Notes: generated from the letters alone by a model not told the origin. 64,000 bases of DNA from Nocardia nova SH22a (GCF_000523235.1 NZ_CP006850.1:1054001-1118000); one strand, 5' to 3'; positions 45,171 to 54,694 are shown, numbered from the stretch's first letter. Numbers and translations: made by a program.

Positions 45171-47221
45171 GGCGCACGGAATCGTCGAGCACGGGAATCG
45201 ACAAACTGCTCGATACCGGCAAAGAGGGCTTGAACTTCTTCGGCACGTTCGTTCCGCGATACAAGGCGTGGACCGGAGCGAATCCCGCGGGTGGTGACGA
45301 GGCCGCGCTGACGACGCGTTACGACCAGCAGCGTGGGATGGATGTGGAGCCGCTGCGCACTATCGGAACCGCGATCGGTCAGGGGCTCGACGGCACGATC
45401 GGGGATGCGATCCGGATCCAGCAGCTCCGGCTGAGTGAACTTCCCGCCCGCTGGAGCGGTTCACCGGGCGCGGACAATGCCGCCCAGCTGGTGCAGCGGG
45501 TGAACGGCCTGGTCGGTGGGGAACACGACAATCTCAGCGGTATCGCCCAGGCGTTGTCCGCGGCTGCCGAACAGCTCGAGAATGTGGTGCGTACCAAGGC
45601 GGATGCCGTGCGCGTCGATTTCGCCACCGCCACACTGGCGGACAGGACTGCCGATCAGATCGACAAGGTGATCGCCTGTGCGCGAGGCGATTTCGGTGGT
45701 GTGGCCGATGTGGAGGAGCAGCGCACCAAGGTACGCGAGATCCTGCCGGAGATCGGTACGGGCGACGAACCGGCCACCTATGCGAAGGACTGGCTGGACC
45801 GGGTTTTCGTCCCCGCGCTGGACGGCAAGATCGCGGCATTCACCACATTGACCGATGCCACCCACACCGCCGTCAACGGGGTGTACGAGCAGTTGGGCGG
45901 GGCGCTGGAGAGTCTGGGAGCGTCGCCCTACACCGGTCCGGACGGGCAGCCGTCCGCTGCCACCAGTCTGCAATCCGGTCAGCCGGGGAATTCGTCGGCG
46001 CTGTTCGGTAGCAATCCGTCGGTGACTCCGGCCGCGCTGATCACCACCGCACCGGCCGCCGTCGACGGAACGGATCCGTCCGCCTCGAAGCCGACTGCCA
46101 CTCCGATTTCCGCCGTCACCAGCGATACCCCGCTCAGCCAGGCCGCTCCCGTCGCGGCGACAGTGCCTGCGGCTGCGGCGAATTCGGGTCAAGGCCAGTC
46201 GAAGCAGTCCGGTAAGCCGGTATCGAAGAACCAGGGCCAAGGTGGTGCGCAGGACCAGGGACAGGGTGGTGCGCAGGACCAGAGCCAAGGTGGTGCGCAG
46301 GACCAGAGCCAAGGTGGTGCGCAGGACCAAGGGCAGGGAGGCGCGCAGAACTCGGGCCAGGACGGTGGTGCTCAGGGTGATGGCGACGGCTCGGGCAAAG
46401 GCGGCGGTATGCCTCAGGTGACCGATATGGGCAAGGTGGGGGAATGGCGTCCGGGTGATATCGCCAACGTGCTGACCGCCGCGAGTCAGATCACCGGCAC
46501 CGTTCCCGATCTCCTGACGCATATCGGTGATCCGCTGAAGGCAGTGGGCGAGTTGTTCAAGGATGTGGTCGGCAGCGAAGGGATCACCGGCCTGATCCAC
46601 GAGGGGGTCGACGCCGCGACGAAGATCGACCAACTCGTCGATCACCACGCGCACCCCGGCGAGGCCGCCGAGCAGGCGCCGGATCCGGGGAACGGCAACG
46701 ATCCGAATGGTGATTCGAAAGGCCCACAGGACAATTCACAGGGGCACGGTGAGCAGCCGGGCCACGGTGGGCAAGCGGATCACGGTGGGCAGCCGGGCCG
46801 GGGTGAGCAGCCGGGAGGTGCCGGTGATCAGTCCGGCCCGCCACAGAACAGCTCCCCGGCGGGCCACGAGGGCAAGTCGATCGCCGCCGCGCCGACACAG
46901 CAGCCCGCGGCCCCGGCCCAGGGAATCCCGATCGCCTCCGCTCCTGCCGCACCGAACGCGTCGTCGGCGATGTCTCCCAGCGGATTCCTCGGTGGCCACG
47001 GCGCCCCGGCACGCTCGGAAGGTGAGCAGGAGCACCGCCCGAAAATCCAGTACACCGCACCGGATCTCGACGACGGCCCCGCCTTCGTCGACGCGGCGGA
47101 ACCGGACCACCCGCGCGCACACGACACCGGGAACCGCACACCACCGGATCCGGCCGAGCCGCAACCGATCACAGCAGACCCCGACGAAGCAGATGCCGAG
47201 CCCGAGGTGCAACGCGCATGA
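45167..47221 (+). CDS. Novel 684-residue WXG/repeat protein, candidate ESX-4 effector
   Basis: The ATG at 45167 overlaps the preceding stop. Residues 1-260 are helical with a WXG turn (WSG at 96-98) and long flanking helices, like an LXG/WXG or EspB-type export domain. Residues 300-390 are Ser/Pro/Ala-rich. Next comes a Gln/Gly repeat of the unit QGQGGAQD at 46232-46375, then a helical block (VGEWRPGDIANVLTAASQI to TKIDQLVDHH), then His/Gly/Pro-rich and acidic tails. There is no signal peptide or known catalytic motif. The 60-residue gene downstream overlaps its stop. I read it as an ESX cargo; a structural surface protein is equally possible. The family is not recognised. Confidence 0.6.
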   Translation: MRRTESSSTGIDKLLDTGKEGLNFFGTFVPRYKAWTGANPAGGDEAALTTRYDQQRGMDVEPLRTIGTAIGQGLDGTIGDAIRIQQLRLSELPARWSGSPGADNAAQLVQRVNGLVGGEHDNLSGIAQALSAAAEQLENVVRTKADAVRVDFATATLADRTADQIDKVIACARGDFGGVADVEEQRTKVREILPEIGTGDEPATYAKDWLDRVFVPALDGKIAAFTTLTDATHTAVNGVYEQLGGALESLGASPYTGPDGQPSAATSLQSGQPGNSSALFGSNPSVTPAALITTAPAAVDGTDPSASKPTATPISAVTSDTPLSQAAPVAATVPAAAANSGQGQSKQSGKPVSKNQGQGGAQDQGQGGAQDQSQGGAQDQSQGGAQDQGQGGAQNSGQDGGAQGDGDGSGKGGGMPQVTDMGKVGEWRPGDIANVLTAASQITGTVPDLLTHIGDPLKAVGELFKDVVGSEGITGLIHEGVDAATKIDQLVDHHAHPGEAAEQAPDPGNGNDPNGDSKGPQDNSQGHGEQPGHGGQADHGGQPGRGEQPGGAGDQSGPPQNSSPAGHEGKSIAAAPTQQPAAPAQGIPIASAPAAPNASSAMSPSGFLGGHGAPARSEGEQEHRPKIQYTAPDLDDGPAFVDAAEPDHPRAHDTGNRTPPDPAEPQPITADPDEADAEPEVQRA
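46232..46375 (+). repeat. Six 24-base tandem units in the candidate ESX-4 effector
   Basis: Units start at 46232, 46256, 46280, 46304, 46328 and 46352, the last two diverged. The unit encodes QGQGGAQD or QSQGGAQD. Units 3 and 4 are identical, which suggests recent slippage or expansion. Confidence 0.85.
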
Positions 47222-47400
47222 ACTGGGCCGACACCATGGCGAAGATAGCCGACGAGCACGCGGACAACGTCCGCCGAATCCGTTATCGGATAGAGGAAGT
47301 GGACGACGAGGCGCGGGCCGCCAACGCCGCACTCGGTGTCGTCGCCTCTGACGAGGAGAACGGCGGAGATACCGCGAAAGAGCCTCCGAGGCAGCGCTGA
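47218..47400 (+). CDS. Small 60-residue acidic/basic protein, last gene of the inserted trio
   Basis: The ATG overlaps the preceding stop (ATGA). The protein is 60 residues, a charged amphipathic helix (WADTMAKIADEHADNVRRIRYRIEEVDDEARAANAAL) plus a polar tail, with no signal peptide or membrane segment. Tight coupling to the large WXG/repeat protein suggests a chaperone, antitoxin or assembly factor. It has no recognisable family. Two strong hairpins follow, so it ends the operon. Confidence 0.5.
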   Translation: MNWADTMAKIADEHADNVRRIRYRIEEVDDEARAANAALGVVASDEENGGDTAKEPPRQR

Positions 47401-47432
47401 GAGCTGCTCGACTAGGCCGCGCTGATCCGCCC

Positions 47433-47484
47433 TGCAAAACCAATTGCCCGGAAAGAAATCACTTCCTGGGCAATTGGTTTTGCA
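47433..47484. terminator. Large perfect hairpin (17-base arms) after the trio
   Basis: tgcaaaaccaattgccc (47433-47449) pairs perfectly with 47468-47484 around an 18-base loop that itself can pair ggaa with ttcc. The stem is AT-rich compared with its surroundings and has no T run after it. It lies between convergent operons. Confidence 0.55.
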
Positions 47485-47517
47485 GATCTGTTTGTTGAAC
47501 TTTCGACGCAGGGGAAG

Positions 47518-47560
47518 GTGTTGCTGTGGAGAGAATTTCTCTCCACAGCAACACTTTTCA
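47518..47560. terminator. Second perfect hairpin (18-base arms) with T run
   Basis: gtgttgctgtggagagaa (47518-47535) pairs perfectly with 47537-47554 around one base, and is followed by ttttcattta. This is a good intrinsic terminator for the plus-strand trio and overlaps the end of the convergent mycosin gene at 47558. Confidence 0.75.
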
Positions 47561-48985
47561 TTTATCCCGAGTCTGGAACCTTCGGCGGAGCGGGAAAGAG
47601 GCCAGGAGGCCGAGGATGCACATGATCGCGATGACCGCTGAGCCGATCAGTGCCACATTGCGGGCGGTGTGGTCCGGTGTCGGCGGGGTCGCGGGGACCG
47701 AGAGCTGGACCGACTTGACCGGATGCTGGGCCTTCGGTGGGAGTTGTGCGGGAACCTGATCGGTCAACGCGGCGAGCGGGTCGATGATCCCGTAGCCGAT
47801 ATACGGATTCCATCCCTCGGCCGGTGCGTGTGCGGTGGCTTCGATTCGCTTGACCACCTCGGGGGCGCTCAGCTCCGGGAACCGGGATCGCACCAGTGCC
47901 GCCAGACCCGCGACATATGGAGAGGCGAAACTCGTTCCGGTGATCGGCTCAGCGCGCCCCTGGGCGTCGACCTTGGCGGTCGCGGTGCCCTTGCTCTGTG
48001 CATCGTTGAAATGCGGATCGAGTGAGATGAGGTTTTCGCCCGGTGCGGCGACACCCAACCACGGGCCGGGGACGGTGAACTTCGACGCTTGACCGTTCGA
48101 ATCGACCGAACCGACGGACAACACGTAATCGTCGTAGCGTGCCGGTGAGACGTTGTAATCGATCTTGCTCCACGGATCTGCTGTGGGATCCAGTGGGTCG
48201 AACACCGGATTCTTGGCGTTCTTGCACTCCTTGTCAGTGTTACCGGCAGCCGCGACTACGACGACATCGTGTTCGGCGGCATACTGCACAGCGGCACCCA
48301 GAGCGCGATCCTCGAACGGCTCGGATACCGCTTTACAGGCCGTCAAGGACATATTGATCACGGTGGCATGCATGTCCACCGCATGTCGGACCGCCCACGC
48401 GAGAGTAGTGGTACTGCCGTACGCGTCAGGCATCTCGTCAGGCGCCTTCTGGAGGCTTCTGCCCTTGACTTGAAACAGCGAAGAGGACTGACGGATGCTG
48501 AGAATGCGTGCGTCGGGAGCGACACCGGCGAACCCTTGTCCGGGAACCTGACTCGCCGCGATGATCCCAGCTACGAAGGTTCCGTGTGCATCACAGTCTT
48601 CGGTGCCGTCGGTATGTGAGACGTAATCGCCACCGGCGATCAAGTCGGGCAGCCGGGGATTGGGTGCTACACCGGTATCGATGACCGCGACCAGTTGTCC
48701 TGCGCCCCTGGAGAACTGCCACGCCTTGTCGATACCGAGAGCGCGTTGTGCATCGGGGACCGTCGGACCGTCCCCGCCGGTTTGGGTACTGGCGCACGGC
48801 GTATTGCTGGCTTGTTCGGTTTCGTCTTTCGGCCCCATCGGGGGCCCGTCCGGCATCAGCCCCGGAACGATCGGCGGCGGCCGATCCGCCCCCGCGGTCC
48901 CGGCCCCCACCGACGCGCTCAACCCCACCACCGCGGCCACCGCGGCGACGCGAACGACGCGCTGCCCGAACATCTTCGGATTCAT
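47558..48985 (-). CDS. mycP: Mycosin (MycP) of the ESX-4-like locus
   Basis: The 475-residue subtilase has a signal peptide ending near residue 33. Its triad is Asp 103 (VIDTGV), His 134 (AHGT) and Ser 352 (GTSFASP), with Asn 249 in AAAGN. A membrane segment lies near 444-464, followed by a short basic tail. An insertion with DPLDPTADPWSKIDYN lies before the fifth strand. The two cysteines of TPCAS and EDCDAHG are conserved among mycosins. The start lies 7 bases after the EccD stop on the same strand, as in mycobacterial ESX-4. Confidence 0.92.
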   Translation of the reverse strand: MNPKMFGQRVVRVAAVAAVVGLSASVGAGTAGADRPPPIVPGLMPDGPPMGPKDETEQASNTPCASTQTGGDGPTVPDAQRALGIDKAWQFSRGAGQLVAVIDTGVAPNPRLPDLIAGGDYVSHTDGTEDCDAHGTFVAGIIAASQVPGQGFAGVAPDARILSIRQSSSLFQVKGRSLQKAPDEMPDAYGSTTTLAWAVRHAVDMHATVINMSLTACKAVSEPFEDRALGAAVQYAAEHDVVVVAAAGNTDKECKNAKNPVFDPLDPTADPWSKIDYNVSPARYDDYVLSVGSVDSNGQASKFTVPGPWLGVAAPGENLISLDPHFNDAQSKGTATAKVDAQGRAEPITGTSFASPYVAGLAALVRSRFPELSAPEVVKRIEATAHAPAEGWNPYIGYGIIDPLAALTDQVPAQLPPKAQHPVKSVQLSVPATPPTPDHTARNVALIGSAVIAIMCILGLLASFPLRRRFQTRDK

Positions 48986-48992
48986 CTGCGGC

Positions 48993-50459
48993 TCAGAGGG
49001 ATCGGACGAGCGTGTACAGCTCGGCCACCCAGAACACCAGGGGCAGCACGGCCGCCACGAAGGCGTATTCCAGGAGCTCCACGGCGCGCCGCATCGGCGG
49101 GGTCGCCTGCTGGTTCGGCACGACCGTGCCCAGGACCAGGGCGCCGATCAGCATCGCCATCGCGGCGCCGAAGATCGCGAGCGGCTGCTCCACCACGAAC
49201 GCCGCGCCGACCATCATGATCAGCAGAATCGCGGCGCCGCCGACCAGGAGCACCACCGCCAGTTCCGCGCTGACGTAGGTGCGGCTGCGGAACATCAGCA
49301 CGATCGCGCAGACCAGCGCGAGTGCGATACCGGGCCAGAACGGGCTGCTCGCACCGGGATCGGTGGACACCAGCGCACCGACCGCGGTGACGAGGGTGGT
49401 CGCGCCGACCAGACCCGCCAGATACATTCGCGCGCGTTCGGATTTCGTGCGCAGCACATCCATGGTCGGCAGCGCGCGGTGATCGTCGGGATCGTCTTCG
49501 GTCGGATCGATCGGGGTGCCGGGTGAGGGGACCGGCGGCAGTGGCAGTTTCGCGAGCAGCATCGAGACTCGCGGCGCCAGGGACAGCGCGCCCAGCGCCA
49601 GCGCGGCGGCGACCGCGCCGATCGCCTTCACCGGCTGTGAGGTGAGCAGACCCACCAGGGCGGCCGGTATCGCGAAGACGGAAACCGTTGTGGCGCCGAT
49701 GAACAACGCCAGTCCCACACCGCTGACCCGCCAGGCCAGCACCGCCGTCGCGCCGAAGAGTACCGAGCCGAGCAGGAGATTGGCCCAGCCGTAGTGGTCC
49801 GGCACGATCAGCATGCCCGCGGCGAACGCGCTCGGCAGTGAACAACCACCCAGCACCAGTGCCGAGGTGGTATCGCCGTACATGCGGCTCATCACGGTGC
49901 CCGCCACGACCAGGAGAATCGTGACGGCCGCGGCGATCGAGCCGGTGATGTAGCCCGACATGGCATCCGGTGCGGCCAGCAGTCCGGTACAACCGGCGAG
50001 CATGGTCAGCACCGCGGCGATCGAGCCGGTGATTCGCGCGACCTGCGGTGACCAGCTACGGAAGTGGTCGACGTCGGCGATCGCGACGTTGTACATGATG
50101 TCGTCGAACAGCGGGCTGGGGGCCACGTGATCGGCGCTTTCGAGCATGAGCAGTTCGCCGTCGCGCACACCTTGTTCGCCGAGGCTCAGCGAATTGGAGA
50201 ACGGCGGCTGGCCGATCCGGGCCAGAACCCATTCGGCGGGCTGGAACTGTTCGCCGCTGTTGTCGAAGTCGTTGGTGCGGCTGTGCTGGGCGACCATGTC
50301 GACCACGCTGGGAATGACCAGTGCGACCGGCACATCCACCGGAATGGCCATATCGGCCTGCGTGTGCTTGGCCAGAATTGTCACTCGCGCCAGATCCGGC
50401 GCCCGAACGATTCCGCGGCTCGAATCCTCGTCGATATGGTCCAGTCGCGCGTGCGTCAC
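48993..50459 (-). CDS. eccD: EccD of the ESX-4-like locus
   Basis: The 488-residue protein starts at a GTG. It has an N-terminal ubiquitin-like domain (ARVTILAKHTQADMAIPVDV onward, WVLARIGQPPFS) and eleven membrane segments. It is transcribed with MycP and divergent from EccC across 158 bases. The same orientation of EccD-MycP against EccC and EccB is found in M. tuberculosis ESX-4 (Rv3447c-Rv3450c). Confidence 0.9.
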   Translation of the reverse strand: MTHARLDHIDEDSSRGIVRAPDLARVTILAKHTQADMAIPVDVPVALVIPSVVDMVAQHSRTNDFDNSGEQFQPAEWVLARIGQPPFSNSLSLGEQGVRDGELLMLESADHVAPSPLFDDIMYNVAIADVDHFRSWSPQVARITGSIAAVLTMLAGCTGLLAAPDAMSGYITGSIAAAVTILLVVAGTVMSRMYGDTTSALVLGGCSLPSAFAAGMLIVPDHYGWANLLLGSVLFGATAVLAWRVSGVGLALFIGATTVSVFAIPAALVGLLTSQPVKAIGAVAAALALGALSLAPRVSMLLAKLPLPPVPSPGTPIDPTEDDPDDHRALPTMDVLRTKSERARMYLAGLVGATTLVTAVGALVSTDPGASSPFWPGIALALVCAIVLMFRSRTYVSAELAVVLLVGGAAILLIMMVGAAFVVEQPLAIFGAAMAMLIGALVLGTVVPNQQATPPMRRAVELLEYAFVAAVLPLVFWVAELYTLVRSL

Positions 50460-50543
50460 GCTTCCCCCAACTCCGTCTCTACCTCGTGTTTCCGCAGCGC
50501 TCCGGTTTGCGGTGGCGCGGGGCGTCCGTGCAGAATGCTGCCC

Positions 50544-50562
50544 GAACTGTACGACATGTCGG
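50544..50562 (+). promoter_or_regulatory. Shared gaactgtac motif upstream of EccC
   Basis: gaactgtacgacatgtcgg lies 74 bases before the EccC start in the EccD-EccC divergent gap; it matches the first nine bases of the EccB upstream motif at 41734 exactly. Confidence 0.35.
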
Positions 50563-50617
50563 CCGCTGCCTCTACACTGAGTCCGCAGTACAGCCGCCGA
50601 AGGGGGATCTTCCGACG

Positions 50618-53600
50618 ATGAGCACAGTCAGGTTTCAGCGTCGTGCGCGCCGGGAGGTTCCGCGGTCGCCGGGGGGCGAGGTGACGCTCCAGCCGCCGCC
50701 GGAGATCCCACGGGCCATTCCCGGCAATCTGCTCGGCAAGCTGATGCCCGTGGTCATGGTCGTCGGTATGGGCGGCATGATGGCGATCATGTTCACCAAG
50801 GGTGGTGGCATCGCCTCCAACCCGATGAGCATGATGTTCCCGATGATGATGGTCTTCTCCATGGTCGGCATGTTCGCCGGTCAGGGAGGTAAGGGCCAGA
50901 AAGCCGCCGAGGCCAACGAGGATCGCAAGGACTATCTGCGCTACCTCGACCAGGTCCGCAAGGATGTCGACGAGACGGCCGCCCAGCAGCGCGAAGCGGT
51001 CGAATGGAGTCATCCGGAACCCGGTCTGGTCTGGATGCTGGCCGGTACCAGCCGGATGTGGGAACGCCGCCCCGGCGACAAGGACTTCTGCCACGCCCGT
51101 ATCGGCCTGGGCGGTCAGCGCCTGGCCACCCGGCTGGTGTCACCGGAAACCGGCCCGGTCGAGGAACTGGAGCCGATCGCGGCCGTCTCGCTGCGCCGCT
51201 TCGTTCGCACCCACTCGACGGTGCCGGATCTGCCGACCGCCATCGCGGTCAAGGGTTTCGCGACCATCCAGCTCAACGGCGACCGCGCCCAGGCGCGCGA
51301 TATGACGCGCGCGATGTTGTTGCAGCTGTGCATGTTCCAGGCTCCGGACCAGGTTCTGGTCGCGGTGGTGCGCGGCACCGACACCGCGTCGGAGTGGGAA
51401 TGGACCAAGTGGCTGCCGCACACCCAGCATCCGGAATCGCAGGACGGCGTCGGTACCCAGCGCATGGTCTACGGTTCGATCCGGGAACTCACCGACGGCC
51501 TGAACCCGTTGCTGCACAACCGGGTTCGCTACTCCCGTAACCAGCCCGCCAATCAGAACCTGGTGCACATCGTCATCGTCGTCGACGGCGGCCTGCTCGA
51601 GGCCGAAGAGGATTCGCTGCGGGAGTCGGGCTACGAGGGTGTGACCATCCTCGATCTGTGCGGTTACGCACCGCGCCTTGCGGTTTCGCGCGGCATCCAG
51701 ATGGTGGTGGAGAACGGCGAATGTGTCGGCCGCGGTGCCACCGGCAATATGGAGCGCTTCGCCCTCATCGACCGGATCAGTGCCCGCCAGGCCGAACAGG
51801 TCGCCCGCCGGATCGCCCCGTTCCGGGTGGCGCCGGTGCAGCGCGGCGGTGAGGTCGTCGTCGAGGAGAGCAACGCCGAGGTCATCACCTCCTGGGCGCA
51901 GATGCTGGGGCTGGGCGATATCGGCACGTTCAACCCGGAGAACGGCTGGAAGCCGCGCTACGGCCGCGACCGGTTGCGCGTCCCGTTCGGTCTCGGCGCC
52001 GACGGCCTGCCGGTCTACCTCGACATCAAGGAGGCCGCCGAGAGCGGTATGGGCCCGCACGGCCTGTGCATCGGCGCCACCGGTTCCGGTAAGTCGGAAT
52101 TCCTTCGCACCCTGGTACTTTCGCTGCTGGCCACGCACTCGCCGGATCAGCTGAACCTGGTTCTCGTCGACTTCAAGGGTGGTGCGACCTTCCTCGGTCT
52201 GGAAGGTGTCCCGCACGTCGCGGCGGTCATCACCAACCTGGAGGAAGAGGCCGACCTCGTCGACCGTATGAAGGACGCGCTGGCCGGTGAGATGAACCGC
52301 CGCCAGGAAGTGCTGCGTGACAAGGGCAACTTCGCCAACGTCTCCGAATACGAGAAGGCCCGCGCCGCGGGCGCCGATCTGGATCCGCTGCCCGCGCTGT
52401 TCGTCGTGCTCGACGAGTTCTCCGAATTGCTCAGCCAGCACCCGGATTTCGCGGAGCTGTTCGTGATGATCGGCCGCCTGGGCCGCTCGCTGCACGTCCA
52501 TCTGCTGCTGGCGTCCCAGCGCCTGGAAGAGGGCAAGCTCAAGGGCCTGGAATCGCACCTGTCCTACCGCATCGGCCTGAAGACCTTCTCCGCCAACGAA
52601 TCCCGTCAGGTCCTGGGTGTGCCCGACGCCTACAACCTGCCGAACAGCCCCGGTGGCGGCTACCTGAAGTCGGACTCCGGTGAGATCCAGCGCTTCCAGG
52701 CCTCCTACGTGTCCGGCCCGTACGTCGGTGGCGGCGCGCAGCGCGAGGTGACCCAGGCCGGAATCGTCGGCGGCGAAATCGATATCAACGTGCGCGAATT
52801 CTTCGCCGGACACGTCGCGTTCCGCTCCGGTGACCGCATCCCGCTGCCGTCCGAGCCGTCCGCGATCGAAGAGGCCAAGCCGGACGAGAGTGCCGAGAAG
52901 ATCTCCAATGTCGGCATGCTGGTTCAGCGCATCCAGGGCCACGGCCGCACCGCCCACGAGATCTGGTTGCCGCCGCTGGACGCGGCCCCGACGCTCGATC
53001 AGCTCCTGTCGCGCTCGATCCTCACCGGTGAATACAACCCGGTGGCGGGCCTGCGCACCGCGATCGGCATCGTGGACCGTCCCTACGATCAGCGCCGCGA
53101 TCCGATGATCGTCGACTTGTCCGGCGCCCGAGGCAATGTCGCTATTGTCGGTGGTCCGCAGTCGGGTAAGTCGACCGCGCTGCGCTCACTCATCATGGGT
53201 ATGTCGCTGACCCACACCGCCGAACAGGTCCAGTTCTACTGCCTCGATTTCGGTGGTGGCACCCTGGCGGGTCTCGAGGGTCTGCCACATGTCGGTTCGG
53301 TCGCGGGGCGCCTGGACGTCGACAAGGTACGCCGCACCATCTCGGAGATGACGACCGTCGTCCGTCAGCGGGAACTGCGGTTCCGCCAGCTCGGTATCGA
53401 GTCGATGGCCGATTTCCGGCGCCTGCGAGGCACCGATCCGGCCAGCAGCCCGGCCGCGGCCGGTGCGCACGAGGATCCGTTCGGCGATGTGTTCATCGTG
53501 GTCGACGGTTACGGGTCGATCCGCCAGGATTTCGACACGCTCGAACAGCCGATCATGAACATTGCGACACAGGGTCTTTCGTACGGTGTGCACGTCGTCA

Positions 53601-54670
53601 TCGCACTGAACCGGTGGGCGGAGGCCCGTCCGGCACTCAAGGACCAGATCGGCACCCGCATCGAACTTCGCCTGGGTGACCCGATGGACTCCGACCTCGG
53701 CCGCAAGGTCGCGGCCTTGGTGCCGCAGGGGCGTCCGGGCCGCGGTATGACGACCGACGCCAAACACATGCTGACGGCATTGCCTCGGGTGGACGGGGAT
53801 TCGAATCCGGAATCGCTGGGCGCCGGAGTCGCCGACGCCGTCGCACGGCTGGCCGCCGCGACACCTGGACGTCCGGCGCCGCGCGTGCGCATGCTGCCCG
53901 AGGTCCTCAATCGGGACGATCTGCTGCACAACGTTCTCGGTGGCTGGCCGGGCCACGTGGATGCCAGCACCCGCAATGTGCAGATTCCGATCGGTCTCAA
54001 CGAGAACGAACTGGCTCCGGTGTTCCTCAACCTGGCCGAGCAGCCACATGTGCTGATCTTCGGCGACAGCGAATGCGGCAAGACCAATGTGCTGCGCAAC
54101 ATCATTCACAACATCGTCGCCTCCAACACCCCGGAGAACGCGAAGCTGATCATCGGCGACTACCGCCGCACCCTGCTGGGTGTTGTCGAGGGTCGCCATG
54201 TCGCGGGCTACGCGCCGTCGGCCGAGATGTTGGACAACATGATGAAGGAACTCGTCGGTCTGCTGCGTGCGCGTATGCCCGGACCGGATGTCACTCAGCA
54301 GCAATTGCGTGACCGCTCGTGGTGGTCGGGTCCCGAGGTCTATGTCATCGTCGACGACTACGACCTGGTGTCGACCCAGTCGGGTAATCCGCTCGCGATC
54401 CTGACCGAATATCTGGCCCAGGCCAAGGACATCGGCTTCCACCTGATCATCGCGCGGCGCTCGGGCGGCGCCTCGCGTGCGCTCTACGAGCCGTTGATCG
54501 GCCGGATGAAGGACATCGGCACCATCGGCCTGCTGATGAGCGGTAGCCGCGACGAGGGCGCCCTGCTCGGCAATGTCCGGCTCAGCGAAATGCCGCCCGG
54601 CCGCGGCACGATGGTCGCCCGTTCGGGCAACAGCCTGATTCAGACCGCCTGGACTCCGGCACCGGCATGA
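50618..54670 (+). CDS. eccC: EccC ATPase of the ESX-4-like locus
   Basis: I start at the ATG at 50618, with agggggat about 7 bases upstream; the frame runs 99 codons further without coding character. The 1350-residue protein has two Met-rich membrane segments and three ATPase domains: GATGSGKSE (Lys 492), GGPQSGKST (Lys 851) and the degenerate DSECGKTN (Lys 1155). It aligns almost throughout with the first EccC. It drives export of the EsxU/EsxT-like pair encoded downstream and, by position, of the inserted trio. A strong hairpin follows the stop. Confidence 0.93.
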   Translation: MSTVRFQRRARREVPRSPGGEVTLQPPPEIPRAIPGNLLGKLMPVVMVVGMGGMMAIMFTKGGGIASNPMSMMFPMMMVFSMVGMFAGQGGKGQKAAEANEDRKDYLRYLDQVRKDVDETAAQQREAVEWSHPEPGLVWMLAGTSRMWERRPGDKDFCHARIGLGGQRLATRLVSPETGPVEELEPIAAVSLRRFVRTHSTVPDLPTAIAVKGFATIQLNGDRAQARDMTRAMLLQLCMFQAPDQVLVAVVRGTDTASEWEWTKWLPHTQHPESQDGVGTQRMVYGSIRELTDGLNPLLHNRVRYSRNQPANQNLVHIVIVVDGGLLEAEEDSLRESGYEGVTILDLCGYAPRLAVSRGIQMVVENGECVGRGATGNMERFALIDRISARQAEQVARRIAPFRVAPVQRGGEVVVEESNAEVITSWAQMLGLGDIGTFNPENGWKPRYGRDRLRVPFGLGADGLPVYLDIKEAAESGMGPHGLCIGATGSGKSEFLRTLVLSLLATHSPDQLNLVLVDFKGGATFLGLEGVPHVAAVITNLEEEADLVDRMKDALAGEMNRRQEVLRDKGNFANVSEYEKARAAGADLDPLPALFVVLDEFSELLSQHPDFAELFVMIGRLGRSLHVHLLLASQRLEEGKLKGLESHLSYRIGLKTFSANESRQVLGVPDAYNLPNSPGGGYLKSDSGEIQRFQASYVSGPYVGGGAQREVTQAGIVGGEIDINVREFFAGHVAFRSGDRIPLPSEPSAIEEAKPDESAEKISNVGMLVQRIQGHGRTAHEIWLPPLDAAPTLDQLLSRSILTGEYNPVAGLRTAIGIVDRPYDQRRDPMIVDLSGARGNVAIVGGPQSGKSTALRSLIMGMSLTHTAEQVQFYCLDFGGGTLAGLEGLPHVGSVAGRLDVDKVRRTISEMTTVVRQRELRFRQLGIESMADFRRLRGTDPASSPAAAGAHEDPFGDVFIVVDGYGSIRQDFDTLEQPIMNIATQGLSYGVHVVIALNRWAEARPALKDQIGTRIELRLGDPMDSDLGRKVAALVPQGRPGRGMTTDAKHMLTALPRVDGDSNPESLGAGVADAVARLAAATPGRPAPRVRMLPEVLNRDDLLHNVLGGWPGHVDASTRNVQIPIGLNENELAPVFLNLAEQPHVLIFGDSECGKTNVLRNIIHNIVASNTPENAKLIIGDYRRTLLGVVEGRHVAGYAPSAEMLDNMMKELVGLLRARMPGPDVTQQQLRDRSWWSGPEVYVIVDDYDLVSTQSGNPLAILTEYLAQAKDIGFHLIIARRSGGASRALYEPLIGRMKDIGTIGLLMSGSRDEGALLGNVRLSEMPPGRGTMVARSGNSLIQTAWTPAPA

Positions 54671-54694
54671 CGGTCTCCGGCAGCTTCTCCGAAT

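Noticed and set aside
46232..46375. CRISPR-like repeat
   Set aside because: The 24-base units are contiguous and in frame inside a gene, with no spacers and no cas genes nearby.
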